Assembly (NCBI GenBank): GCA_963281255.1
Contig: OY725499.1
Span: 124,001 to 188,000 of the forward strand
Reading direction: 5' to 3'
DNA: 64,000 nt
Source of the DNA: Aphrocallistes beatrix
Lineage: Eukaryota; Porifera; Hexactinellida; Sceptrulophora; Aphrocallistidae
Under the pieces are notes generated by a model. That model was not told the origin of the DNA. It worked only from the letters and a program-made list of their open reading frames with translations, and searched no databases. Shown here piece after piece: positions 1 to 52,018 of the stretch; the stretch's first letter is position 1; each line of letters starts with the position of its first letter. Made by a program: the position numbers and the translations under genes.

Positions 1-3000
1 CATTTGTTCATGAGAGTTGCAGTTGGTATGTTGGATATTTATTACTGTGTTTCTACTATAGACATTTGCTCTCTGATAAACTTACAGGTTTAAACATCAG
101 GCGATTTCGCTAAATATTAACTAGCGTTTAAAACACCTGGCAATTTTATTAAATCAAACCAGGTTAGAACACCTGCAACTTCGATTCAATCAAGACAGTT
201 TGAAACACAGGTGTTGTACCCCGTAGGCATTCATAATGATTTAGTCACCTCGAATGCAAGACTACAAATACTTGTAACATTTTTAATCAGGAACGAAAAT
301 TATTATTCATTAAATGATTTCCCACGCGTTAGAAGTTATACAGTGTCTCGTCAGCATTATGTTCAATTGAAACATTGCGAGAAATAGCTTACGGGCAACA
401 GTCAATTTCGAACTTTTGATTGGAATAGCTAACCTTTTTGTGGCTCCATGATCACCTTATAAATCAGGCAATTGCTAGGATTTAAGGTTATCTCACCAGG
501 TATTCACGGAGACAGTGGAGACTTAGACGTAATATTCGAAACATACCGTTTGCTTTCAGAACGATGGTTCACTCATGCAAGTCCTACTCTATTCAACGCG
601 GGTACCTGCATGCCTCAGCTTTCCTCTTGTTTCTTAGTCGCAATGAAAGATGATAGCATTGACGGAATCTACGAAACTTTGAAGGAATGTGCACTCATCT
701 CAAAAATGGCAGGTGGAATTGGATTACATGTGCACAATATTCGCTCTAAAGGGAGCTTTATAGCTGGTACGAATGGCACTAGCAATGGCTTGATCCCTAT
801 GTTGAAAGTTTATAACAGTACTGCGAGGTGAGTTGAAACTTCTTACACACCAAGGTTGTGCATTTCTTCAATCATCCTTTAACTAATTGGATAATTGCTA
901 TTGCAAATTTAATTCACCATCAAATTAGGTATGTAGATCAAGGTGGAAACAAGCGCCCAGGTGCATTCGCTATCTATCTTGAACCGTGGCATCCAGATAT
1001 ATTTGATTTCCTGGACCTCCGCAAAAACACAGGGAAAGAAGAGAACAGGGCACGTGACCTATTCAATGCCCTTTGGATACCAGATTTGTTTATGAAACGT
1101 GTGGAGGCGAATTCTGAATGGTGTCTCATGTGTCCAAGAAGTTGCCCTGGACTGTCTGATTGTTGGGGTAAAGATTTTGAAGAATTGTACACGAAATATG
1201 AAAGTGAGGGTAGGTACACACGAAAAGTTGAGGCACAGAAGTTATGGTTTGCAATCCTTGAGGCTCAAATTGAAACAGGTAGCTTATTCTCCATTTTTTT
1301 AGAACTTTGAGTTTACTATCCAAGAATTTGTCTCCATTATTAATAATAACCACACAATTTCTGAGGTCATTTATGACACCACTATATTTATAACAGCATA
1401 TAATCTTTGTTTTGACGTCATAGTTATTACAATGAAAGTTTTTATTTGGGCATTCACATCTGATGAAAGTTCTTTTATTTTGCAATTATACGATTACTAT
1501 ATCACTCTTACCCCTTGTGAGTTCAAGTGCGGAAAACCAAACAATATTCATTCAATACGAGTTACAAAATCGGTCAACCATTAAGGTTGTGTAATCGTGG
1601 TTTTCATGACAATATCGTCTAATATTATTGAATTCACAGATAATATTATCTTGCTATTATCATCTGAAAATCGAGAGGTTGATATTTCGATGACAGAGAG
1701 TTCGAAGAGATTATTTTGTGTCTTTAGATATAAAAATTCTATTTTTTAGGCACCCCGTACATGTTATATAAAGATGCCTGCAATCGGAAAAGTAACCAAC
1801 AGAATCTTGGTACTATAAAGTGCTCTAACCTCTGCACAGAAATACTGGAGTACACAAGCCCCGAAGAAACAGCTGTTTGCAACCTGGCTTCTATTGCCCT
1901 GTCTAGATATGTGGAGAAAAATGAAGGCACTCCTAAATTCAATTTCAAAATACTACACAAAGTTACTAAGGTTGTTCTCTACATATGAACTTAACTTAAG
2001 GATTAGCTCTACAGAATGTTAATATAATTCAGGCGACACCTGTTATTTATTCATATTTACCAAGACCATATAGACTATTCTAACAGAATCCTGATAATAC
2101 TTTTAAATGACATTTTACAATGTTTTAGGTTGTAACTCGAAATCTCAACAAAATCATTGATATCAATCATTATCCAGTGCCAGAAGCGGAACTTTCTAAC
2201 AGCAGACATCGTCCAATTGGGATTGGTGTCCAGGGTTTGGCTGATACGTTTATCCTAATGAGAATGCCTTTCGATTCTGATTCTGCTCGACAATTAAACC
2301 GCGAAATTTTCGAGACAATATATCACGCAGCTTTAGAATCTTCTTGCGAAATCGCCAAGAAGGATGGTCATTACAAAACATATCCTGGTTCACCAATTAG
2401 TAAAGGCATTTTCCAATATGACATGTGGGGCGTAACACCTAGCAATCTTTGGGCTTGGGATAGTCTAAAAGAAAAAATTAAGAAGCATGGTATTAGGAAT
2501 AGCCTGCTGTTAGCTCCTATGCCTACCGCATCTACTGCACAAATTCTAGGAAACAACGAATCCATTGAACCCTTTACTTCCAATCTTTACACCAGAAGGG
2601 TCCTAGCAGGTAAGTTTGATAGATCATTTCCATTTATTTCAATTTGGTTTACAAAATCCTAAAATTTTAGGTGACTTCCAAGTGGTTAATAAACACCTAC
2701 TTGAAGATTTGGTGAACCTTGGTTTATGGGACGACAAAGTGAAGAACCAATTAGTGGCTGACAAAGGCTCTATACAGAACATTTCTCAGATCCCAGAGAA
2801 TCTGAAATCTTTATACCGAACCGTATGGGAGATTCCACAAAAATCCATTATCGACATGGCAGTGGATAGATCAGCCTATATTTGCCAATCCCAATCACTG
2901 AACATTCATATTGCTGAGCCAAACTTTTCCAAACTTACAAGCATGCATTTTTACGGTTGGAAACAAGGTCTAAAATGTGGTATGTACTATCTACGCTCAA

Positions 3001-3110
3001 GACCGGCTGCAGATGCAATTCAGTTTACTGTGGACAAGCTCGCGCTAAAACAGGATGCAGAAGATCCCGTGTGTAAAAATGAAGAAGGCTGTCTGATGTG
3101 CAGCTCGTAA
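1..3110 (+). CDS. RRM1: Ribonucleoside-diphosphate reductase large subunit, 5'-truncated by the window
   Basis: Catalytic (R1) subunit of class Ia ribonucleotide reductase, which makes deoxyribonucleotides from NDPs in the cytosol with the R2 subunit. Exons read from splice sites and phase: 1-25, 500-827, 929-1278, 1750-1970, 2129-2609, 2671-3110; they join in frame to about 614 residues. The N-terminal ATP-cone and roughly the first 190-200 residues lie before the window. Visible hallmarks: FNAGT followed by the first active-site Cys in QLSSC; the NLCTE motif carrying the catalytic Asn, Cys and Glu; the second redox Cys in AVCNLAS; the radical-transfer tyrosine pair in GMYYLR; and the C-terminal shuttle pair in CLMC. 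The stop at 3108-3110 follows CLMCSS. The donor of exon 4 (gttgtt) is weak but phase and homology support it. Nothing suggests decay. Identification is close to certain; exon ends may be off by a base. Confidence 0.96.
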
Positions 3111-3283
3111 ATTCACCATGGTTCTTTATCAGTTGATATTTGCTTTCAGAGTTGATTAGTTTATTATCTTGTGCACTTGAACTTCTTTCTTTTGATAATT
3201 GTTCTCAGTAGTAAGGATCAATTCATTATTCTCTCATTCAAAAGTTTCTGCTATACTATACTTATTGGGAATTCTAATTTTAA

Positions 3284-3289
3284 AATAAA
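3284..3289 (+). other. Polyadenylation signal of RRM1
   Basis: AATAAA hexamer 174 bp after the RRM1 stop and only 63 bp before the NOP10 start codon. It is the only canonical hexamer I see in this short spacer. Confidence 0.6.
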
Positions 3290-3351
3290 GCTTTTCAAGG
3301 TTTTGATTAATTTTCTGCCTCGAAATTAGATTAGCTATTCTTAATCTCAAA

Positions 3352-3549
3352 ATGTTCTTAATGTATTACATTGATATTGACACCCAACAACGTGTCTATA
3401 CTTTGCAGAAAACAGATCCTTATGGAAACCCCACGATCTCAGCTCATCCGGCTCGATTTTCACCTGATGATAAGTTCTCTCGATACAGAATTCAGTTAAA
3501 GAAGAGATTTGGGATTCTCCTCACTCAGCAACCAGCTCCTTGCTTTTAG
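3352..3549 (+). CDS. NOP10: H/ACA ribonucleoprotein subunit NOP10
   Basis: 65-residue, single-exon gene. NOP10 is the small core protein of H/ACA snoRNPs, which guide pseudouridylation of rRNA and snRNA with dyskerin, NHP2 and GAR1 and also sit in telomerase RNP, in nucleoli and Cajal bodies. The protein matches the family along its whole length (usual length 64): the MFLMYY start, the RVYTLQK strand, the nearly invariant [12 protein letters not shown] core, the [16 protein letters not shown] helix and a short proline-containing tail. It begins about 240 bp after the RRM1 stop on the same strand, so its promoter must lie in or near the RRM1 3' end, or the two genes share a transcript. An AG dinucleotide after a T-rich stretch lies about 20 bp before the ATG. 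A polyadenylation signal follows at 3624-3629. Confidence 0.95.
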   Translation: MFLMYYIDIDTQQRVYTLQKTDPYGNPTISAHPARFSPDDKFSRYRIQLKKRFGILLTQQPAPCF

Positions 3550-3623
3550 CGAGAATATTGGACAAAAATTTTTGGACCAATCGAATTTGGAGAATCTAGT
3601 GAACCGAATTGACTCTATTCAAA

Positions 3624-3629
3624 AATAAA
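3624..3629 (+). other. Polyadenylation signal of NOP10
   Basis: AATAAA 75 bp after the NOP10 stop codon, in AT-rich sequence. Confidence 0.55.
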
Positions 3630-3689
3630 TTTTATTCTAGAAAGTCAAAATACTCGAAACGTTATTCAATTGATTTACATATAGGTATA

Positions 3690-4720
3690 CTAATACATTT
3701 TCAGAAACACAGCTATTAGAACTATAGCGTTTTGTTAGTAAATTTTTTCGAACCCGAGAGTTTTGTTTATTAATTTTATCGAACTAAGGAGTTCTTCTAC
3801 TGTGGATTACAAAACTATGGAGTTCAGTTTCTAAATATTAGAACTATAGTGCTTTGTTAATTAATAAGTTTTATTATCAGAATTCTTGAGTTCTATAAGT
3901 TTGATCATTAGAACTCTCAAGTTCTATAAGTTTATTATCAGAACTCTTGAGTTCTATAAGTTTGATCATTAGAACTCTCAAGTTCTATAAGTTTATTTCA
4001 GAACTCTTGAGTTCTATAAGTTTATTATCAGAACTCTTGTGTTCTATAAGTTTATTATCAGAACTCTTGAATTCTACAAGTTTGACAATAAAAATCTCAG
4101 AGTTCTATAAATTTAACTCTGAGATTTATATTGTCAAACTTATAATAAAACTTAAAGCACTTGAGAGTTCTAATAATAAAACTTATAGAACTCAAGAATT
4201 CTGATAATAAAACTTATAGAACTCAAGAGTACTGATAATAAAACTTATAGAACTCAAGAGTACTGATAATAAACTTATAGAACTTGAGAGTTCTAATGAT
4301 CAAACTTATAGAACTCAAGAGTACTGATAATAAACTTATAGAACTCAAGAGTACTGATAATAAACTTATAGAACTCAAGAGTACTGATAATAAACTTATA
4401 GAACTCAAGAGTACTGATAATAAACTTATAGAACTCAAGAGTACTGATAATAAACTTATAGAACTCAAGAGTACTGATAATAAACTTATAGAATTCAAGA
4501 GTTCTGAACTTCTGATAATAAACTTATAGAACTTGAGAGTTCTAATAATCAAACTTATAGAACTCAAGAATTTGATTATAATAGAACTGAGGATTTCTGA
4601 TAATAAAACATAATGTGAATTCTTCCTGAGTTCCGTTGTTAATTACAATACTTGGGAGTTCTGTCATAAAACATTAGAACGCCATTGCTCTGTCCGTATT
4701 TATAGAACCTTAGTGCTCTT
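3690..4720. repeat. Giant inverted repeat built from 30-bp tandem units
   Basis: The left arm (about 3700-4090) repeats units of the type TATAAGTTTATTATCAGAAC plus CTCTTGAGTTC. The right arm (about 4130-4620) carries the reverse complement, including six consecutive almost identical 30-bp units between 4321 and 4500 (GAACTCAAGAGTACTGATAA plus TAAACTTATA). The arms meet near 4100-4125, where a short hairpin with CTCAGAGTT and AACTCTGAG forms the centre. Outer parts (3700-3880 and 4620-4720) are degenerate. A transcript of either strand would fold into a hairpin hundreds of base pairs long. The open frames across it are products of the repeat, not genes. Confidence 0.9.
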
Positions 4721-6856
4721 TGTAAAATTATAATCTATTCAATGCAAAAATTATTTAGAAAATAAAGAATTCAGATCTTAGTGTTCTATAACGATCCCAA
4801 GGCCAAGTAGAAATTCGCAAAGAATATATAAATTATTTTTAGACATCATTTTGAAGAATGTTGTCACAAACTACTAGGATAATTTAAATGCGTAATGTGG
4901 AAGAATTTTGAGAATTCTTACACTTAACTAAATCTTAATATTTTACGCCAATCCATACACGCATTAAAATTTACGTACAAAATGTGTTGTGTAAGGATTC
5001 CAATCTGTTGAATTATTAGAGCGAAATTAGTAAGCTTGTTTTGTGGTTCCAGCACATATGACGATAATAGAAGTGATTATTGACGAAAACTTGTAGTATT
5101 GCATACTACTTTCTTGGGGTTCTTGAGAAAAATTAGATAAATGATATGTTCAAATCCTATATATCCACGTGAACATGACATAAAAATATTTCTTCAGTTG
5201 AATTCACATCCATTTGCTCTTGTAATGATTGCCTTTTATTACATCAATTGTAAATTATTCAATGGTAGAGTAGTAGAATAAGATTCCATATTAATTTAAC
5301 TATAAGAAACTGTACAAGTAAAAGAACAAATAACCTCGTTCCATCATGACGTATATCAAGTTTCCAAACATGTGATTGAAAATGACCACTCTTATATAAT
5401 AATACTGAATTAGTTATATAGGCTATTCTTGATAGGCGATATATAAATGCTTGAGATGCGGAAACATTTTATTTACTCTACGATTTGACTGCATGTTTGA
5501 ATTTATCTCTTGTTATGAGGGTAAGTATTGAAAATATACTTTAGCTACCTCCATTTACTTTTTCCATAAATTTTGAACAAATCCTGGACTTTTTATTCGG
5601 AATTTAGTGTTGATTGACTGTAGCGATATTCCTCGTTTGTAGTTATTAATTTGTCGGCTATTTCGACGACCAGTACCATTTATAAGGAAAACTAGATAAG
5701 GGTTTTACAGTGTTTCAATTTTTTACGCATTTGAATACGTATACATATACTCCTTTTTGTTGGTTCACTTTGGTACATTTTTAAAAAGCTACATATTTAC
5801 AATTTACCAATCGTTTTAGGTAGTTGCACACTGGTTTATTGCGTTCGTACCCGAATGCTTAAGTATTGAACCTACTCATTGAATCACTGTTTGTGTGTCA
5901 TGGAATTATCATATCAAAAGTAATGATTCGTGCAAATTGCCACCATCTGGTACGGGATTCATTTATTTGGTGATTCAAGATATATTTCTTCCGTACGAAT
6001 TAGTCAAGGAACACAACATATCGTATTTCTAACGATTTCTATAAAAGAACTTTGCTATTGCAAGTATGAACATGTCTATCCTTAATTGAATATCTGACAC
6101 TATGACTTTTACTTGTTTACTTGTCCCTGCAAATTTCTCTCGTATTAGATTCCTCTTAATTCCAAACATTTAAGATATCAAATATCTGATGCCCACCTCT
6201 AAGATATTTATCTCTAGATACCTATATAACCTACGTTTAAATACGTGACGAGATGTGTAGATTGGAATCAGAGCAATTTTATCAAACGTACAGTCATCCC
6301 GTACATATTATTAATTGTTAAATCAGTATAAATAGATATTTATCTCTTCGAGAACTATATGTGTGTTGAAGGAATGGATTTTTCCTTTCCTAACAACAGT
6401 TGTTGTGTTAAAGCATGCAATTATCATTCTCTAGGATATTAATTGTAGTGGTGATTCTTATAATCAAACATTTTCCTATTGTATGTATTATGCCTAGGAA
6501 TAGAGATAGTATAATCTTTTGAAGTCAGAATTTGTATAAATTCGATTGAAAACTTATTATTTTATTAATTACTCCAGTTTTTGACTTGATAATTAGCAAC
6601 ATCAACGGTTTGATTTTCCCCCAAATTAGTTTTTTAATGTACTAGCAGAACTTGTTAATTGAAATTTTATTATTACTAAGTTTTCTTCTACATTAGGCAC
6701 CCAAAAATACTTTTTATAAATTTTTTTTCACAATAAGACTATTTCTAAGTTCTTTTTGAACTTTTTTATTTTGTAAAAATTACTTCTTCAGCAAATTAAT
6801 TTTACTAACATGAATTATTATTTTTCAAAAATATCTAACTTATTTCAAAATTTTTA
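4721..6856. other. AT-rich intergenic region, no gene recognised
   Basis: About 2.1 kb between the inverted repeat and GCN2. I see no conserved protein, tRNA, snRNA or MITE from the families found elsewhere in the window. Runs of T and A become frequent after 6600. It presumably holds the GCN2 promoter and 5' UTR. Confidence 0.5.
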
Positions 6857-12954
<6,098 letters not shown>

Positions 12955-13036
12955 TATATCTACATTTTCACACCTCCCAACTCTCTCATTGATCTCCACA
13001 AAAGACAAAAATCAAAGAAAAAAAATTTCAAAAAAA

Positions 13037-13042
13037 AATAAA
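13037..13042 (+). other. Probable polyadenylation signal of GCN2
   Basis: AATAAA in an A-rich stretch 83 bp after the GCN2 stop. The surrounding poly-A tract makes a chance match possible. Confidence 0.45.
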
Positions 13043-13849
13043 AAAGGCAGCTAAAAACATACAAGTCACTTTGTGTAATATTGTTCGGTTATTTTTATAA
13101 TTAATTTAATCTAAACGAAAAATTTCAATCTCAAAAAGCTTTGTATCTCCTTCCCTCCTGACCTTCGACCTTTGACCCTCTTTACCCGCCTATTTTTATT
13201 TTCTCACTTCCAAATTACTCTACTGCTACTTACATACAAAAATACTGTTGATTGTGTATTGTATTATTTCTATTGGATATCTTGTGTGTAATTGGATTTT
13301 GTATTACAGGTAATATTATGTATTTGCAGTTGATTATAATTATACTTATCGAGTTATGAGGATTTTCAGTATTTTTAGGTACTAAGCGGAACAAAATTTT
13401 TTAATATTCTAAAAGCAATATTTTTTCAAATTTGAATACATTAACACACATTATAAATACAGTCGACTCTGCTTAATCGGGCCACTTTTGGCAGGACGGG
13501 AATAGCTCTCACACATAGAAGCTAATAAAAAATATTTTCGGTTAATAGAGTTCTCCGCTTAATCGGGGCAAAATGTCCTCTGACCGAATGTGACCCTAAT
13601 AAGCTGAGTCTACTGTATACTATAATGCGTGAAAATATCACAAAACGCTCAGTTTTTGACATAAGTTTGATTTAACCATTTCGCCTATTTGGGAGTTTTG
13701 ATACTTACTACATAATTCCTTATATGGTATACCCCTTTTTTTAAAAAAACTTTTTAACATAACATATAGTAGGTAATAGGTTGTGAATGAGTAGAGAACT
13801 AATAACAAAATAATCTAAAAATTAACTGAAGACGACTTAAAGAGATTTG
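13043..13849. other. Spacer between convergent GCN2 and START genes
   Basis: Convergent 3' ends face each other here. The only recognisable item is one R1 MITE (13458-13617); the rest is AT-rich and shows no coding signal. Confidence 0.5.
13458..13617. mobile_element. R1 MITE, short class (about 160 bp)
   Basis: TA-flanked element with inverted ends beginning CAGTCGACTCTGCTTAATCG and a mirrored, mutated right end. R1 is the commonest family in the window. CAGT-type termini and TA target duplication suggest a non-autonomous pogo/Tigger element; no transposase is present. Confidence 0.8.
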
Positions 13850-15375
13850 TTAAATATCCAGAGGCTTTTCCGCAACATAGTTCACTGTGAAACTTCCAAT
13901 CTTCTTGAGAAATTTCGTTATTTCTCTCTTCCCAATACTCCTGATTACGTTCGGTGGTGCCCAACCTCCTGGGTGTACTTCTGCAGTGTAAACCAACTGA
14001 CAGCCAATGTCTTCCCGCTTCAGAGAATCTAAATCCTTTTGATCCTTCTTATCTAAATAATATAGGATTTGTATAGATTAGCTACTTCTAAAGAAAGTCG
14101 AGTTTTTTAGTTCAAATTTTACGCTAAAATTCTCGGAAATTGATAGCACTTACCTGTGAAAGTTTGGCAGGCGAGGCTAATGTTGATACGGACGCGAATA
14201 AGTTTCGGGTTAAGCCCAGCCTTCGGATGGTTGACTGAGAAATTCATCACAAAATACGTCTCTCCAACTCCATTTTCAATCTTTGGCGAGTCGGCTAGAG
14301 CGCAGAAGTGCGAACAGAAAACTGTCTCCCTTTGCTGTGACGGCCAAATACGTTTATGCAAATGGCTATAGACACTCGTAGCACTGTCGAGAGTTTCCAA
14401 CAGTTGAACCGATTCTAGAGTATTCTCCCATTGCATACGCGTTTCAGGGTAGAAAAATACACTCGCCATTTCTCGTGCTGTGATGCCCTTTACTTTGTGT
14501 GTTGCTCGTAACGGATCTATCACTATGCCATCTCTATCTTCTATCTCTCTCCGATAGACCTAAAATATTTTAGGAAACTAATACTAATGACGTAATTTAT
14601 GTATGGTAGCAACATTCGCATTCTCAATTTACTGGAGACATATTTTATCTATATTCATCTCACCTTCATGTCTCCATCTTGATGTACCACCGACCATGCA
14701 TCATTAGTTGTCACATCTTCGAATGCGTATGTAGAATACTGTGCAACTTTATCCCTCACCTCTGCATATAAAGAATATTCACCCGTATAGTGAGCTGCAT
14801 AAGGAATGCCTCTGATGTCACCTTAGTAATACAATAATTTTAAACAGAGACAGGTGGAAATGGACAGGTGTAAGAGAATCAAGTAGCTGTACGCATATAT
14901 AAGACACATAATTGATAGCGTTATAGTTAATTACATACTTTCACTGTCGAATATACACATTAGAATCCTAAATTACCATGTATATTGGCCGGCCCTTGAA
15001 TAATCGCCCCCCCCTGGTGGGCGATTATTCAAGGGCCGGCCACTATACATGGTAATTAGCTAACATTATCTGCTGCCCTTTGAGAAATTTTACAGAAAAT
15101 TATTCTCTCTTTAAATTTATCCAATCACTCGTATTTTTGAAAAGTATCATATCTGAAATACTATTATATAATTAGTTGTATCGATATTTGTGTGCCAGAA
15201 ATGATAGCAAATAGTTTAACCTGACATAATGGTGACTCTGTCATTTCGGGCGACCGTTAGAGACAGGTTTTACTGTATATATTTGTTTACAATTACCTTT
15301 GACAAGTGTTAAATCTCCGTTTACTTCGTCTCCATCAAAGTCTCCACTTTCTGCATCAAAAAATTCGTCTTCCAT
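13850..15375 (-). CDS. CERT-like START-domain lipid-transfer protein with N-terminal FFAT-like motif
   Basis: Four exons (transcription order 15297-15375, 14664-14821, 14154-14559, 13850-14052) join in frame to 281 residues. The START domain matches ceramide transfer protein CERT/STARD11: DAWSVVHQDGDMKVYRRE, IDPLRATHKVKGITA, THKRIWPSQQRE-type (here LHKRIWPSQQRE), NFSVNHPKAGLN and EVHPGGWAPPNVIRSIGKRE near the C-terminus. CERT moves ceramide from ER to Golgi. Exon 1 begins MEDEFFDAES; EFFDA inside an acidic stretch is the core of an FFAT motif, which binds ER VAP proteins, as in CERT. A stop codon lies in frame six codons upstream of this ATG and I find no PH-domain exon before the dynein gene, so the protein seems to lack the Golgi-targeting PH and middle region. 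FFAT position 7 is Ser rather than Glu. START identity is very likely; the shortened N-terminus is my inference. Confidence 0.88.
14971..15057. repeat. Near-perfect palindrome (R6-derived)
   Basis: About 41-bp arms (AATTACCATGTATATTGGCC ... GGCCACTATACATGGTAATT) around a C-rich centre, in the first intron of the START gene. The arms contain the GGGCGATTATTC sequence typical of R6 ends, so it looks like two fused R6 ends with the body deleted. Confidence 0.7.
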
Positions 15376-15525
15376 ATCGATAATGCCAGTTCAATTTACA
15401 GTTAGACTACAATTCTTAATGTTATCCTATCTATTCACTAATTTATACTTTCGCGTAGATAAGGCGATACATTTGAATAGTGGTCTTATGAATCAAACCA
15501 CCTTTCACTAATTATATCATCTTAC

Positions 15526-15885
15526 CCGATTGAAGTTGCAAATCAAATTTAGCACAAGTTGTAAAAACGATTCCTGATGAGTTGTATTACAAGAGGATGA
15601 AATTACAAAATGGCGCAATGGTTGCATGACTTGTATATGATTTGGTAATCTAATTTTATCCTGTACTAAATTGGTATCCTGAACTTTGACCAAAATTACG
15701 AAAGTATACGTAAAATCTAAAGGTAAATTAGTTTCAACGACGGAAGCATAGTTAATCGATGTATTTAAAAAGTTCGCCCACGTAGTATATGGTGTAATTT
15801 TGATTGTTCGACCAGAATACTTGTTTGGAGTTTTACTGATGATCAACTCAAAATATAATATCCGATTCAAGTTGGTAAAAATGAA
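15526..15885 (-). other. Possible orphan exon of unknown function (120 codons)
   Basis: A 360-bp open stretch on the minus strand lies between an acceptor-like tcatttag and a donor-like CGG|gtaaga. It encodes 120 residues rich in Leu, Ile and Thr with no motif I know. It cannot be joined in frame to the START gene's FFAT exon with the splice sites I see, and no neighbouring exon was found. It may be a chance frame or repeat-derived. Confidence 0.25.
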
Positions 15886-15903
15886 CTAAATGAGCTGTAT
15901 ATA

Positions 15904-16138
15904 AAGATACATACCGTATATCCTCGAGTATTATTAATGTTTTGTCCCATTTACCACCTGATGAAAAATTAATATTTTAGATATGAGACTTTTCAATGAA
16001 TATGTATAACCGCACGAATGAATGTATAAATGGTAGAAGAGAAAAATTTACAGCAAAACTTTATTCTAAGCCAAGGAATGGGTAACAAAAAAAATGTACC
16101 CTCTTTGGGGGGGTGATTGTTCGAGTATATACGGTATG
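15904..16138. mobile_element. R6 inverted-repeat element
   Basis: Ends ATACCGTATATCCTCGAGTA and (right) TCGAGTATATACGGTAT form imperfect inverted repeats. The body carries TTACCACCTGATGAAAAATT and a GGGGGTGATTGTTCGAG end shared by copies near 21880, 34940, 35755 and 41757. No coding capacity. Confidence 0.65.
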
Positions 16139-17033
16139 ATCGTTACATCTACGCCCTATTCTAGTTAAAAAAAACATCTGATGGGAGTGTGCTTCCACAT
16201 TTTGGGATAACGAGACAATATTTTATGTTGAGTAATCAATCCAACACAATAATGTGGAGGCGCACTCCCATCCCTAGTATAACGGCTTAAAAATTTTATT
16301 GAAAATTTTTAACATTTAATTATTTAAGGAGGGTGTTATTGATTTGTTACAATCGTAACACTTCCGGTCTTCAATAAAGATCAAATTTGTCGAATTGTTT
16401 TATTTTCCGGGACATAACTAAGACTATACGTACTTGTATAAATATCTCAACAAGGCAACAAATCATCAAAAATACGCATTAATAAATAATAATCGACTTT
16501 CAGTTTCTTAAATTTATATTTGAAAGTATCAATACTTGATAACATGAGCCTATCACGAACATTACTAATTTTAAATTATTAGAAGTATAATGAATTATTT
16601 TGAATTATCATCAAATTACGTATATTAAAACCACATTGATTATACTTCCAATTGCAAAAATGAAATACAGTGAAGATTGGATATAACGACGTACCATCGG
16701 GCAAGAGAAAAATGTCGTTATTTGCGATGTCACTATATCCGATCTTAGGGTCACACACACAATATACGCTTATTTCGCTCTGGGCAAGAAAAAATGGTCG
16801 CTATTTGCGATTTGTCGTTATATCCAATCTTCACTGACAGCCTATTTGATTATAATATTACTGCCCATTAGAAAGAATGAAATGTCCGAAAGTGCTAAAA
16901 AGTTTAATACGTGTAGATTGATAGTGAACAAAGAAATTATTAACAATGTATCGAGTGTCATTGTGCTAATCAATAGGGGGGTAAAATCGAGATATTATAA
17001 TAAGTAATAGTCATATAGAGGTGTGAATAAATA

Positions 17034-51373
<34,340 letters not shown>

Positions 51374-51504
51374 TCAAATATTTGTTCGAGACAAGAATGA
51401 GAACTAATGAGCATAAACAAAACAGATCTCAATATTTTGACAAGACAACAAATCGAAAAAAATACAATGAAAGTTTGCTTATCATCAATATTGCTCTATA
51501 AGCA

Positions 51505-51632
51505 TAGGCGTAGCCAATGGGCCTGCAGAGCCTGCCCGCAGGCCCACTAAATAGCCTGCAGGCCCAGTTAAGACGGACCGTAGCCCCTGGCAGGCCCTTG
51601 TCGGCGCCACTGGCTACGCCCCTATCTATAAG
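51505..51632. mobile_element. Short element with GGCGTAGCCA-type ends
   Basis: AGGCGTAGCCAATGGGCCTG left is mirrored by CTGGCTACGCCCCTA right. Related single ends occur at about 60528-60543 and 60935-60955. It lies between the dynein start and the NLR gene; no promoter could be recognised nearby. Confidence 0.55.
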
Positions 51633-52018
51633 CAATACATTTTCAGGTCCCAGGTGTAGATTTTGTATTAATTATGTTCTCATATTTGCAACTTCGCTTA
51701 ATAGCAACCTTTTTTAGCAAAACTCGAGTTGTTTATATGAGAATTCAATGCTTAAGTTCGGACAAGAGTGAATACTCTACAGACTAGGATGGACAAATTG
51801 AAACAGGTTTTGCATGTTAGGAATAGCACATGTATCTTGTTCTATTCTGCTCCATCCCGTGTCTATGTAGAACTACACATGAACTGAACTAATACGAACA
51901 GAGATACAAAGGAATTCTTGAAAGTTGTAACAACAAATAATAATAACGAAGTAAACAAGGAATAGAAAAGTAAAAAATTCAAACATCAAAAAATATTAAA
52001 TTTCATATTCTTACTGAG

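Larger units (their letters stand above)
15376..17033. other. Spacer between START gene and dynein 3' end
   Basis: Holds a possible orphan exon (15526-15885), an R6 element (15904-16138), a small inverted-repeat element (about 16170-16275, arms GATGGGAGTGTGCTTCCACA and mirrored copy) and a TA-flanked repeat at about 16668-16845 with ends TACAGTGAAGATTGGATATA and mirrored copy. No conserved protein was seen. Confidence 0.5.

Noticed and set aside
4311-4500. CRISPR-like regular repeats
   Set aside because: Units are contiguous with no spacers, and the genome is eukaryotic.
3947-4567. Long repetitive open frames on both strands (SSISLLSVLL and ELKSTDNKLI repeats)
   Set aside because: They are translations of the 30-bp tandem array; both strands stay open because the unit length is a multiple of three.
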